A stretch of 64,000 bases of DNA from Paenibacillus xylanilyticus (GTDB lineage: Bacteria > Bacillota > Bacilli > Paenibacillales > Paenibacillaceae). Location of the stretch: the NCBI RefSeq assembly GCF_013359935.1, contig NZ_JABMCB010000206.1:1-64000 (forward strand), read 5' to 3'. Within the stretch, counting starts at the first letter, position 1, and the number at the start of each line of letters is the position of its first letter. A program made the position numbers and the translations under genes. Of this stretch, positions 1 through 8,441 are shown one piece after another. Under the pieces are notes generated by a model that saw only the letters and a list, made by a program, of their open reading frames with translations, was not told the origin of the DNA and made no database searches.

Positions 1-491
1 ACAATTATATAGTGTGCCAGGCGAAATAAAGGTTGGGATTATTTCAAAAAAATTTGGACGTCCTACCAGATCACTCATACATGTATAATTACAAACATCA
101 TGAGTAGGTCATTTAAATGGTTAAAGAGACGTTATGAACTTATTGTTAAACAAGATGAAGATTACTTTAGATGTAAAGGTCTCACTTTTAGTATATAAAG
201 ATACTTCTTTTCCGTTCAACTATGGGAGGATACAAACTAGGAGCAGGAGCCGAAGTTCTTCTTTGGGTACTTGGGGTACTCCTTCGTTCCGTAGTTAACC
301 AGGAGTGGTCTTAGTTATTCAAATGCATAATAGAGGTTCATTCAACTAACGGGAAACGATAGCGTAATAGAACTAAGAAAGCAGCCGACCAATCTGATCG
401 ACTGCTTTTTTCATCTAACGGGCAGGATTGCTCAATGTTCTGTTGAATACCCTTCATTGCAGGTGCTACAGATATTGAGGAGGTTATAGAA
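1..491. other. Leading stretch without a firm gene
   Basis: No convincing gene lies before the TTG-started 2H phosphoesterase. A 32-codon open frame (100-198, +, ATG to TAA) is rich in Lys/Arg and has no clear ribosome binding site, so it may be the tail of a decayed gene. From 341 to about 427 lies a copy of the dispersed hairpin repeat, listed separately. The rest shows no pattern I can name. Confidence 0.4.
341..427. repeat. Dispersed hairpin repeat, copy R1
   Basis: The copy begins with TTCAACTAACGGGAAACGAT, passes through a variable spacer, then has a GCAGCCGA...TCGACTGC hairpin followed by a T run, and ends with an echo of the opening motif (ATCTAACGGGCAGG). The same layout recurs near 35420, 40298, 43087 and 46270. 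The hairpin plus T run could terminate transcription, but the flanking ACTAACGG motifs are not needed for that and mark it as a repeat family. Confidence 0.75.
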
Positions 492-1049
492 TTGTTCGGA
501 GTAGTTGCTCATTTTGACCAGAATACAGAGCTCTATATAAAGCAGGTTTGGAAAGAGTTGAGCGATAATGCAGTTTCTAAATATGCAGAGGAAGTACAAG
601 ATAGACGACCTCACATTACGATAGCGGGTTATAACTCAGACGTAGATATCGAGCAATTCATAAGCGTTTTTGACTGCTTTTATGAATCTAAAAAACAACT
701 TTCAATCACAATGAACTCGTTAGGAACTTTCCTGAACACTGGGATTTTATTCCTCACGCCTGTTCCTTCCAAAGAGTTTTTAACGCTTCATGATAATCAT
801 CACAGTTTCTTTGAAAAATATCGAATGAAAGCTGAGTCTCAATATCTTCCGGGTAACTGGATACCTCACTGTATACTAGCAAACAGATTAAACGATGAGA
901 AATTAAAAGAAGCGATGTCTTTCTGCACGAAAAGAATCGAAAGAATAAGTGCTACAATCGTTGAAGTATCAATAATCAAAGCCACATACGAAAATAATAA
1001 ATGTATAAAGTCACCATCAATTCATACGAAAGCTTTGGGCATTGTCTAA
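492..1049 (+). CDS. 2H phosphoesterase superfamily protein (2'-5' RNA ligase-like)
   Basis: The protein (185 aa) has the two HxT-like motifs of the 2H phosphoesterase fold: PHITIAG near residue 41 and PHCILA near residue 125, spaced as in YjcG/LigT-like proteins. The family hydrolyses or forms 2'-5' or cyclic phosphodiester bonds in RNA or nucleotides; the substrate here is unknown. The second motif reads H-C-I rather than the textbook H-x-T/S, so activity may differ. The TTG start is chosen because a strong GAGGAGG site lies just upstream (about 478-484) and no better ATG is in frame. It appears to be a single-gene unit. Confidence 0.7.
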   Translation: MFGVVAHFDQNTELYIKQVWKELSDNAVSKYAEEVQDRRPHITIAGYNSDVDIEQFISVFDCFYESKKQLSITMNSLGTFLNTGILFLTPVPSKEFLTLHDNHHSFFEKYRMKAESQYLPGNWIPHCILANRLNDEKLKEAMSFCTKRIERISATIVEVSIIKATYENNKCIKSPSIHTKALGIV

Positions 1050-1157
1050 ATTACAATATAAGTCTCACGACTCAGAGTAAGTTAGCTAACGAGATCGTAG
1101 AAATCATATTGAAGACGATAGACCAAGATCTTAACCTTACCTAGCTAACTGATAAAA

Positions 1158-2177
1158 GTGAAGAAGGTGGTGTTACTCCCGTTGCTCAACCTACAGAAAT
1201 CGAACAATAAAACATTCAATGAACTGAATGATTATGTTTTGCGGGTTAAGAATGTGATATCTGCTACAGCAGCTGCAACCTGTATTATTCATCATGATCG
1301 TATCGTGAATGAATGGTATTCAGGAGTACATAACAATTCTCAAGGTAGTCGATTAGTGGATGAGGAATCACAATTTCATGTGGCTTCGATCCGAAAGACA
1401 TATGTAGGATTTGCTATTAGTCTTGCATTATATGAGGGGAAGATCAGCAGCATAGATGATTTTGTTGCCGACTACTTGGATGATACGGATACGAAGGTAT
1501 TAGGCGATACAACGATAAGACATCTGCTAACTCATACTCATGGTTTAGGTGATCTGCATCATCGATTGTTCCTTCCAGGGACGGACTGGAAATACAATAA
1601 CGTTGGAGTCAATTTGCTCATTAAAATCATCCGGAAATTGTATCATATGCCGTTATCACAATTACTCGAAGAACGTATATTCTCACCTATGGGTTTTAGC
1701 CAAACAGGATGGAGAAAAGAACGGCATGAAAAGTTAATATGGCTCAATGAACAATATAACGATGAACAAGGCGATGAAGCCAACTTATTTGTGAGTACCA
1801 AGGAATTGGCCTACTGGGGTTATTTGCATTTGAAAAAGGGAGCCATTCACGGGAAGCAAATACTGCCCAGAGAAGTATTTGAACAAGCAACAACAATCAT
1901 AAGTCCTCCAGATCTGGAACAACCATTACCGAGAAACGGTTTCTTTTGGCTTGTGCAAGATGAGCCGCGTGCTCGAACAGAATTAGGTGATGATCTTCCA
2001 ACCGGTTCTTTTCAATCCTTGGGTGTCACCGGTTGTGCCTGCCTTGTCATTCCTAAGTATAGAACTGTAGCCGTAAGAATGTATAATCAAACCGGACCCA
2101 ATCCAGTAGGATATGATTATCTAGAGGATATCAAAACATTTGGAAACCTGGTTAGTAAATATGTGGAAGATTTATAA
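1158..2177 (+). CDS. Serine hydrolase, beta-lactamase/penicillin-binding-protein (class C) fold
   Basis: The roughly 340-residue protein has the S-x-x-K catalytic tetrad (SIRK, near residue 78) and a Y-N-N element near residue 145 that fits the Y-x-N motif of class C beta-lactamases, esterases and D-aminopeptidases. A Gly-rich segment near residue 300 could supply the third motif. No signal peptide is visible, so it is probably cytosolic and more likely an esterase or peptidase than a true beta-lactamase. The start is uncertain: GTG at 1158 is the longest frame, but AAGGTGG at 1164-1170 would suit the in-frame TTG at 1182. Confidence 0.75.
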   Translation: MKKVVLLPLLNLQKSNNKTFNELNDYVLRVKNVISATAAATCIIHHDRIVNEWYSGVHNNSQGSRLVDEESQFHVASIRKTYVGFAISLALYEGKISSIDDFVADYLDDTDTKVLGDTTIRHLLTHTHGLGDLHHRLFLPGTDWKYNNVGVNLLIKIIRKLYHMPLSQLLEERIFSPMGFSQTGWRKERHEKLIWLNEQYNDEQGDEANLFVSTKELAYWGYLHLKKGAIHGKQILPREVFEQATTIISPPDLEQPLPRNGFFWLVQDEPRARTELGDDLPTGSFQSLGVTGCACLVIPKYRTVAVRMYNQTGPNPVGYDYLEDIKTFGNLVSKYVEDL

Positions 2178-2244
2178 CCCTTGAAAGGTGATCTACCTAC
2201 GTATGAAAAATGTAAACCAGTGATCAAAGGAGGAGAGCTCACTT

Positions 2245-2613
2245 ATGGAAAATGTTTCGGAACGACATCAATTGCAATCCATACAATCCCTCCAATCTAC
2301 AATCCGCAAATCCGAAAATGCCTTGACTCAGATGACTCAGAAAGGTGCAAATACGACCTTAATAGAGAAGAGACTCAGGGCTCTTAATATTGGCTTATCC
2401 ATGCTTGAGAATGTGTGGCATCAAAAGCCTCATTCATATACCCAGGAAGATCTTACCGAAGCTCGCAATGTTCTTACTGGTTTAATGCCATCAATTGAAA
2501 ATGCATTTGCTAAGTCAAAGGAAGGTGGTCCTCAAAAAAATCTTTTGAAAAGGAGAATTCAAGCATTGGAACTGGCTGTGCATGCGATTGACGATTTATT
2601 GCAAGATAACTGA
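2245..2613 (+). CDS. Conserved-looking helical protein with internal duplication
   Basis: I do not recognise a named family. The 122-residue protein is predicted to be almost wholly alpha-helical and soluble. It shows an internal duplication: LIEKRLRALNIGLSMLENV (near residue 41) resembles LLKRRIQALELAVHAIDDLL (near residue 100), each preceded by a similar helix. This suggests two copies of a helical hairpin of about 45 residues. An AAGGAGGAG site precedes the ATG with good spacing. There is no hint of function from the flanking beta-lactamase-like gene and broken methyltransferase gene. Confidence 0.65.
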   Translation: MENVSERHQLQSIQSLQSTIRKSENALTQMTQKGANTTLIEKRLRALNIGLSMLENVWHQKPHSYTQEDLTEARNVLTGLMPSIENAFAKSKEGGPQKNLLKRRIQALELAVHAIDDLLQDN

Positions 2614-2677
2614 TTCTGACTTAAAGTCTGGCGAGCGGAAAAAGAAAGGTTTTATAAAAAAACATGGAGGATAACCA

Positions 2678-3218
2678 GTGAACAGCTATTATGGAGAACT
2701 TTGCACGAAAATATATGAAAACGATAAATCGTTAGCCGAAGGGAAGGAATTGGATTTTTACCTTTCGTTTGCTGACAGAAAAGATATACATGTGCTTGAG
2801 CCCATGTGTGGAAACGGAAGAATGCTGATCCCTTTTATGCAGCGTGAAATACAAATAGAGGGATTCGATGTTAAAAGGGAATGACATTGAAGAGATCCCC
2901 GAATGGAGAGAAACGGATCGAAAGGTTGTTAACAATGAATTAATTGTTCTATATAAAAAAGTTCAATATCACAAAGTTCAATATCACAAAGAGCAATCCA
3001 TGCTTGTAACGGAGCTGAAGTATGAGTTAGTTAAAGACGACAAAATTGAAAAGACAGAGGTTATGGATTTTCCTCTTCGTTTGTATGATATGAAGGAGTT
3101 TGAAGACGTTCTTAGAACTAATGGTTTTCAACATATTCATTTGCATGAAGTGAAGGATGGATATGGGAAAGGTACTTATTTTCATGTTTTCGAATGTTCC
3201 TTATCGGATCTAAGCTAG
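2678..3218 (+). pseudogene. SAM-dependent methyltransferase, broken by internal deletion and frame change
   Basis: The first frame (2678-2884) has a normal ATG and the SAM-binding glycine motif LEPMCGNGR, then stops after GFD, where the next strand of the Rossmann fold should begin. A second frame (2868-3218) carries the C-terminal part (PEWRETDRKV ... FHVFECSL) of the same kind of protein. The middle (judged at about 100 residues from the usual 240-260 aa of this family) is missing and the frame changes at the junction near 2870-2885, so no functional enzyme can be made. A 15-bp tandem duplication (2958-2972 and 2973-2987) repeats the VQYHK codons in the second part. Confidence 0.8.
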
Positions 3219-3310
3219 GGAGTAACTTAATTGACATAAGCCCAAAATGGCCGATTTAATATTCGTGATGAAAAAATGTAAGTTCTTTAACATGATAAGG
3301 AGGTATTACA

Positions 3311-3748
3311 TTGTCAGTTCCTAATTTGCTCGTTCGTGAAGCTGTGAAAGAAGATGTACCGTTTTTGATAGAATTGAATGATCAATTTAATGGAGTTCGC
3401 CGAAGTCAGGAAGAGGTGGAAACGGACCTATTGAATGGAAGAGAAGTTATTGTAGTAGCTGTAATGGAAGAGAAAGTTGTAGGGTTTGCATGTGGACAGA
3501 TCTATAAATCGTTTTGCTATGCTGAGCATCAGGCTGAGATTACTGAAATGTACATACAAGAATCTGCACGAAGAAATGGATTGGCTACAATGATGATCGA
3601 ACAACTGGAAGAAACATTTAAAAATTCTGGAGTGAAACACATAAAAATTTTGACAGGAATAAAGAATACAAATGCTATTAAGACATATGAAAAAGCAGGC
3701 TATAACCAGGAAGAGGAGCTAGTATTTGATAAAGATTTGTTATGTTAA
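3311..3748 (+). CDS. GNAT family N-acetyltransferase
   Basis: The 145-residue protein covers a full GNAT domain: an N-terminal REAVKEDVP strand-helix, a central EMYIQESARRNGLATMMIEQL segment matching the acetyl-CoA pyrophosphate loop (R-x-x-G-x-A form), and a C-terminal NTNAIKTYEKAGY helix typical of the fold. It should transfer an acetyl group from acetyl-CoA to an amine; the acceptor is unknown. The TTG start is well supported by AAGGAGG about 8 bases upstream. It is the first of seven intact GNAT genes within the first 12 kb. Confidence 0.85.
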   Translation: MSVPNLLVREAVKEDVPFLIELNDQFNGVRRSQEEVETDLLNGREVIVVAVMEEKVVGFACGQIYKSFCYAEHQAEITEMYIQESARRNGLATMMIEQLEETFKNSGVKHIKILTGIKNTNAIKTYEKAGYNQEEELVFDKDLLC

Positions 3749-3841
3749 AAACCTTTCATTGTTGAACATTCAAGAGATGAGTTGGGCAGTAGCGTTAATA
3801 GAAAATAAGAAATCTTCAGGCAGCGATGAAATTTCGGACAA

Positions 3842-3897
3842 AAATAAACCAAGTTAAAGCGAATATCATACGCTCTAGCTTGGTTTATTTGGTTTTT
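3842..3897. terminator. Bidirectional transcription terminator
   Basis: AAATAAACCAAG (3842-3853) pairs with CTTGGTTTATTT (3879-3890), followed by a T run on the plus strand and preceded by A residues that give a T run on the minus strand. It lies between the convergent GNAT and sstT genes and can serve both. Confidence 0.75.
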
Positions 3898-4019
3898 ACT
3901 ACGATGATACCATTAGAAATGGTCGACATTTTAATTTTGGTTTTAGTTGCAAAAAGCTGCAGCACTTAATTACGGTATATCAGAATAAGATTTAGTTTGC
4001 GATATAGATAGCAATGACC

Positions 4020-5237
4020 TCAAGCATTTCCGAATTCCTTTCGCTTCTTTGCATACTCCGCGGTTGCCGTAAACAATACATCTGACGAGGAGTTCAGAGC
4101 CGTTTCGGCAGAGTCCTGCAGCACCCCGATGATAAAGCCAATTCCAACGACTTGGATCGCAACTTCATTCGGAATACCGAACAAGCTGCAAGCGAGCGGA
4201 ATGAGCAAAAGTGAGCCGCCGGCAACACCGGAGGCGCCTGCTGCGGAAACAGCAGATAATAGAGAGAGGACAATCGCCGTACCAAAATCCACTTCAATGC
4301 CAAGGGTGTGAACGGCAGCCAAAGTCAAAACTGAAATGGTCACTGCAGCGCCACCCATATTAATCGTTGCACCTAAAGGAATGGATACAGAATAGGTATC
4401 AGGATTCAGATTCATCTTTTCACACATCTTCATGTTAATCGGAATATTTGCAGCGGAACTGCGTGTGAAGAATGCAGTGACCCCGCTTTCTCTCAGGCAG
4501 CTGAAGACGAGTGGATATGGATTGCGGCGAATAGCGACGTATACAATCACCGGGTTTACCACTAGAGCAATAAACAACATGCATCCAATAAGAACAAGTA
4601 GTAACTTTCCATAATCAAGCAGTGATTGAAGTCCATTAGCTGTAATGGATTCATATACCAATCCCATGATGCCAATCGGTGCGAGGTTAATGACCCACTT
4701 GACGATCATGGATACAGCATCCGAGAGATTGGATATCGTAGTTTTGGTGCTGTCCTTGGCATTTTTCAAAGCAACTCCCAGAAGAATCCCCCAGGCAAGA
4801 ATCCCGATATAGTTGGCATTCATCAGGGCACTAATCGGATTATCGACCACATTAAGCAGCAACGTTTGAAGAACTTCGGCAATCCCTCCGGGCGGAGTCA
4901 GATCTTCGGTGCCTTCTATAAGTGACAACTGAACTGGAAAGAGAAAGCTTGCCACAACAGCAGTTAGACCTGCCAAAAAGGTGCTTACAGCATAGAGAAG
5001 AATAACTGATTTCATGTTCGTTGGACTGCCCTTTTTATGCTGTGAGATAGCCGAAATAACGAGGAGGAATACTAGTATGGGTGCAACTGCCTTTAACGCA
5101 GATACAAACACGGAACCAAAAATGCTGAGTCCGGCAGCACGGGGAAAGACCAAAGCAAGAAGTACCCCTACTATAATTCCTACTAGTATTCGTTTAACCA
5201 AACTTAACCGGTTCCATTTGTGTAGCAATGTAAGCAT
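4020..5237 (-). CDS. sstT: Serine/threonine:Na+ symporter SstT (DAACS family)
   Basis: The roughly 405-residue protein has eight to nine hydrophobic segments and the family's hallmarks: a serine-rich ATAFFTRSSAANIPINMKMCE stretch (hairpin loop 1 region, shown here in part) and IPLGATINMGGAA, which helps build the Na+ and substrate sites. SstT imports L-serine and L-threonine with sodium across the plasma membrane. The start is placed at the ATG at 5237 because GGAGGG lies just upstream; a longer frame to 5282 has no such site. It stands alone, convergent with the GNAT gene. Confidence 0.9.
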   Translation of the reverse strand: MLTLLHKWNRLSLVKRILVGIIVGVLLALVFPRAAGLSIFGSVFVSALKAVAPILVFLLVISAISQHKKGSPTNMKSVILLYAVSTFLAGLTAVVASFLFPVQLSLIEGTEDLTPPGGIAEVLQTLLLNVVDNPISALMNANYIGILAWGILLGVALKNAKDSTKTTISNLSDAVSMIVKWVINLAPIGIMGLVYESITANGLQSLLDYGKLLLVLIGCMLFIALVVNPVIVYVAIRRNPYPLVFSCLRESGVTAFFTRSSAANIPINMKMCEKMNLNPDTYSVSIPLGATINMGGAAVTISVLTLAAVHTLGIEVDFGTAIVLSLLSAVSAAGASGVAGGSLLLIPLACSLFGIPNEVAIQVVGIGFIIGVLQDSAETALNSSSDVLFTATAEYAKKRKEFGNA

Positions 5238-5597
5238 GATTTCCCTCCAGGATTTAAAAATGGAAAAACTTGTGCGCTTCACAGTAATGAAGCATTTTCG
5301 TAATAAAAATTAGTTTACCATGAAAATCTCCCATTGCAATATAAAATATTGGGTACTACCATACGACTGAATAAGATCATGAATCATATTCACTTCATAC
5401 ATATTGTATACATAAAAGAGGGATTAACCTGTTAATTCCTTTCGATCATTTTAATTCCATAAAAGGTGTCGTCTGAGTTAAAATAGATGTAGTTAAGATA
5501 CTAATCCTGAATGCTTGTGTTCTCTTGGTTTAAAAGAGACTTTTCGGAGTAACGGAGTCAGCAGAGCAAACTTTTATTATGAAAGAAGGATAAACAT
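5238..5597. other. Intergenic region between divergent sstT and GNAT gene
   Basis: This 360-bp gap must carry the promoters of sstT (minus) and the GNAT gene at 5598 (plus). On the minus strand TTGCAA, 16 bases, TAAACT (around 5334 down to 5307) is a weak candidate. No riboswitch-like structure or repeat was recognised. Confidence 0.35.
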
Positions 5598-6104
5598 ATG
5601 ATTACAATTCGATTTGTAGCAGGTGAGGATATCCCACACATTCAGGCTATAGCTCATGAAACGTGGACTTTCACATATGGAGCCATTTACTCCAAAGAGT
5701 ACATTCACAATTTTTTAGGAAGAGCCTATTCTACTGAAAATTTAAATCGATCTGTAGAGAGAGATCTTCAAAGCAACAAACGAAATTTTTTAATCGCTGA
5801 ATTTAATGATGAAGTTGTTGGATATGCTCAAACAAATCAAGTGAATGAAGAAGAATATGAATTACTGAGAATCTATGTGCGACCTGAATACCATAAAATA
5901 GGAATAGGAAAAACCTTCATTCAGGAGTTTATTCGAATTTTAAAGCCGATAAAGAACATTTTTGCCTGGGTAGGAAAAGAGAATGAGATCGGAAGATCTT
6001 TTTATGAGAAGAGGGGATTTAAAGAAGCCGGGGAAATGACTGAAAGCATAGAAGGGCAAAGTAAAACACAAATTAAATATGAATTGGAAATTTCCCATGA
6101 ATAG
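5598..6104 (+). CDS. GNAT family N-acetyltransferase
   Basis: The 168-residue protein follows the GNAT layout: an N-terminal VAGEDIPHIQAIAHETW helix, the central LRIYVRPEYHKIGIGKTFI segment with the Q/R-x-x-G-x-G/A-type acetyl-CoA loop (here K-I-G-I-G-K), and a C-terminal IGRSFYEKRGFKEAGE motif. Small-molecule or peptide amines are the usual acceptors; which one is unknown. GAAGGA precedes the ATG by 6 bases. Directly downstream is a fragment of another GNAT gene, so this spot has held tandem acetyltransferases. Confidence 0.85.
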   Translation: MITIRFVAGEDIPHIQAIAHETWTFTYGAIYSKEYIHNFLGRAYSTENLNRSVERDLQSNKRNFLIAEFNDEVVGYAQTNQVNEEEYELLRIYVRPEYHKIGIGKTFIQEFIRILKPIKNIFAWVGKENEIGRSFYEKRGFKEAGEMTESIEGQSKTQIKYELEISHE

Positions 6105-6122
6105 GGTATGAGTAGTTCAACT

Positions 6123-6287
6123 AGCCAATTTAAAAATCGTCAAATTCAATTGGTAGTTGCAGCATTTAATGAAAGGGCTATCAAGGTGTATGAACGGACG
6201 GGGTTTACGAAAGGGATAAGTTTTAAGAGCAAGGTTGAAGAAACGGAAATTGAATTTATTTCAATGAATTACATTAACAAGATTTGA
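6123..6287 (+). pseudogene. C-terminal remnant of a GNAT acetyltransferase
   Basis: The plus-strand frame has no start codon of its own but encodes a typical GNAT C-terminus: LVVAAFNERAIKVYERTGF followed by about 20 more residues and a TGA at 6285. The N-terminal half with the acetyl-CoA loop is absent. Its first 25 bases (6123-6147) recur with 22 matches at 6858-6882, past the next gene, suggesting duplication or recombination. Confidence 0.7.
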
Positions 6288-6304
6288 TAATTAAGAAGAG
6301 AAGT

Positions 6305-6814
6305 ATGCTGACTAAACGAATAAGGGAGATGGAAGCTATCTATTCTTATAGATCTCTAAAGAAGGAGGATTTACAAGAAATATGTACTTTTCCTCAATCA
6401 GATGAAGAATTATTCTATGTTAGTCCGCAGTTCAAATATCCATTGACACCAGATCAGATATTAAAGGTTCTTGAGAATCGCTATGAGCCTACAGTTGTTG
6501 TTGATGAGGAGTCAGGACAAGTTATAGCCTATGCCAATTTATATGAGTACAAAGACGATGTATGTTGGCTTGGCAACGTTATTGTATCTGAGAGTTTTAG
6601 AGGACAAGGAGCTTCTAAGTATTTGTTAGAGACAATGATAATGAAGGCAAAATCGATTTATAGAGTAAGCAGTTTATTATTATCATGTCATAACACGAAT
6701 TCAAGTGGCCTAGCATTTTATCACAAGTATGGATTTAAACCTATTGATATGCGAATAACAAAACTAGATAATCAAAAAAGAATAATAACTATACAGATGG
6801 AGCTAGAGATTTGA
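6305..6814 (+). CDS. GNAT family N-acetyltransferase
   Basis: The protein (about 170 aa) has the GNAT signature: the central GNVIVSESFRGQGASKYLLE segment with the R-G-Q-G-A acetyl-CoA loop, and NSSGLAFYHKYGFKPIDMR near the end. Starts are possible at TTG 6284, ATG 6305 and ATG 6329. 6305 is preferred because AGAAGAGAAG lies just before it and because TTG 6284 overlaps the remnant's stop codon. The acceptor cannot be predicted. It is flanked on both sides by shared scraps of a decayed GNAT gene. Confidence 0.8.
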   Translation: MLTKRIREMEAIYSYRSLKKEDLQEICTFPQSDEELFYVSPQFKYPLTPDQILKVLENRYEPTVVVDEESGQVIAYANLYEYKDDVCWLGNVIVSESFRGQGASKYLLETMIMKAKSIYRVSSLLLSCHNTNSSGLAFYHKYGFKPIDMRITKLDNQKRIITIQMELEI

Positions 6815-6857
6815 AAGTCTCTTCAAGAAAAAAATGTTGCTGATGGGGCTTTTGCAT

Positions 6858-6882
6858 AGCCAATTTAAGGATCGTCAAATTG
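6858..6882 (+). repeat. Second copy of a GNAT-remnant segment
   Basis: These 25 bases match 6123-6147 at 22 positions and, in frame, would encode SQFKDRQI against SQFKNRQI. The two copies bracket the GNAT gene at 6305-6814, as expected if a duplication or recombination inserted or copied the intervening gene. Confidence 0.55.
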
Positions 6883-6931
6883 TAATTCAAAAAAATAAAA
6901 CCTCAATGATGCAAAAAAAGGAAGTGATTCA

Positions 6932-7735
6932 ATGTTGAGCTATACCAATACCACTAAAGAACTTTTTGAAAGCGGTATCGATACGGCCATTATCTCTGCC
7001 GGAGCTACCGAACAGTTTGGTCCATATTTGCCGATGCACTTAGATACTTTAATTGCTGAAAGATATGCTGAAGAATATGGAAAAACTCTAAATGCATACG
7101 TTCTTCCCACAATCCCCTTTAATACCTCTGAAGAGCATGCAAACTTTAAAGGCACGATTACAATTAGTCCTACCTTAGTAGCAACAATGCTAGAAGAAAT
7201 AATTACAGGATTAATGAGACAGGGATTCAAGAAATTCGTTATTTGTTCTGGTCATGGTGGCTCCTATTGGGAGGGAGCATTTATCAAGCACATGAACTAT
7301 AAGTATCCAGAAATCATCGTTATTCATCCGCACCATAATCATGATGCGTGGTTGGTTGCCGTTCAAGCAGCAGGGTTAGAGGGAATAGATGAAATGCACG
7401 GTGGATTGTTGTCGGTGTGTACTGCAATGTGGTTATGCCCTGATCATGTGAAAATCGAATCCATGGGATCCAACATACCTAGTGAAAACAAAAAGTATGC
7501 TGATTTTATGGGATGGGATAAGCTTACATCTGACGGATGTTGGGGAAGTTTTCAGCCCGGAATGTACACCAATGAAGAGTTAGCTCACAAGGGAAAGGTT
7601 TTTTGGAGTACTTTGATGAAAAGAAAAGCGGAAGGTCTAAAGGAATTATTAAATGAAGCATATATGAGAAAGACTTGTAATAGAGGAAATCATAACATTC
7701 ACAATGTTTTTAGCAAGATGGAAGAAGAAAACTAA
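6932..7735 (+). CDS. Creatininase family protein
   Basis: The 267-residue protein has the creatininase/MftE amidohydrolase signature: GATEQFGPYLPMHLDT near residues 24-39 and SGHGG near residue 105. The family binds two divalent metals and opens cyclic amides or trims peptides. In the usual E-Q-H-G-P-H-L-P motif the two histidines are Phe and Tyr here, so one expected metal ligand (His36 in creatininase numbering) is missing, although the Glu, Asp and the GHGG histidine remain. A good site (AAGGAAG) precedes the ATG. True creatininase activity is unlikely to be safe to assume. Confidence 0.7.
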   Translation: MLSYTNTTKELFESGIDTAIISAGATEQFGPYLPMHLDTLIAERYAEEYGKTLNAYVLPTIPFNTSEEHANFKGTITISPTLVATMLEEIITGLMRQGFKKFVICSGHGGSYWEGAFIKHMNYKYPEIIVIHPHHNHDAWLVAVQAAGLEGIDEMHGGLLSVCTAMWLCPDHVKIESMGSNIPSENKKYADFMGWDKLTSDGCWGSFQPGMYTNEELAHKGKVFWSTLMKRKAEGLKELLNEAYMRKTCNRGNHNIHNVFSKMEEEN

Positions 7736-7785
7736 AAAGTTCTATATTAAGAATTTCTAACTTTTATTATTACGGGAGGTTATTT

Positions 7786-8178
7786 ATGGTAGAGGTAAAA
7801 TTACATACAGAGAAACCTATCGCCCCATCTCAACTAAAGAATCTTTATCAAGTTGCTGGTTGGTGGCCCGATCGGGATGAGGACGGAATTTTAAAATTAC
7901 TTACTTGTGGTGTTGCCGTAGGAGCTTGGGAAGATGATGTGTTAGTTGGCTTCTGTAGATCGATTACAGACGGAATGTATCGAGCTTATATAGAAGATGT
8001 TGTTGTATTAAGTAGTTACAGAAATAAAGGAACAGGAAAACTAATGGTTGAAAGGCTTTTAAGTGAACTGAAAAATATTGATGTCATTAGTTTGTTTTGT
8101 ACAGATGATTTGGTTGGTTTTTACGAAGGATCAGGATTTAAAAAGACAAAGCAAATTGTGATGCACTATAAAAATTAA
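7786..8178 (+). CDS. GNAT family N-acetyltransferase, short form
   Basis: At 130 residues this is a compact GNAT. It has an N-terminal APSQLKNLYQVAGWWPD segment, the VVVLSSYRNKGTGKLMVERL acetyl-CoA segment with R-N-K-G-T-G-K loop, and DLVGFYEGSGFKKTKQ near the end. These short members often acetylate free amino acids, polyamines or antibiotics; the substrate is open. GGGAGG precedes the ATG by about 8 bases. Confidence 0.85.
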   Translation: MVEVKLHTEKPIAPSQLKNLYQVAGWWPDRDEDGILKLLTCGVAVGAWEDDVLVGFCRSITDGMYRAYIEDVVVLSSYRNKGTGKLMVERLLSELKNIDVISLFCTDDLVGFYEGSGFKKTKQIVMHYKN

Positions 8179-8204
8179 AAATTTTATAATTGAGCGGGAA
8201 CAGT

Positions 8205-8330
8205 GTGAATGATCATATCGGAGCGATATTAAGAACGGAACAGGATCAGGTTATAACGGCAGAAGGTAACTTCAATAATAAATCAGGAATATTTCGAAGA
8301 ACTCCAGATCAAATAAACGGATATATATGA
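8205..8330 (+). other. Small open frame, possible gene remnant
   Basis: A GTG-started frame of 41 codons (GIFRRTPDQINGYI at its end) has biased, coding-like residue content but only weak upstream GAGCGGGAA. It matches nothing I can name. It may be the tail of a lost gene rather than a functional peptide. Confidence 0.25.
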
Positions 8331-8441
8331 ATCAACAATGAGTATGAATAGATTTTAAAGTCTGCATATTGAAAGTTAAAACTTCACATAACAAATTATT
8401 CGCGCTGTGGGCTATTGCCAAAAGATTAATGGGGGATGACA

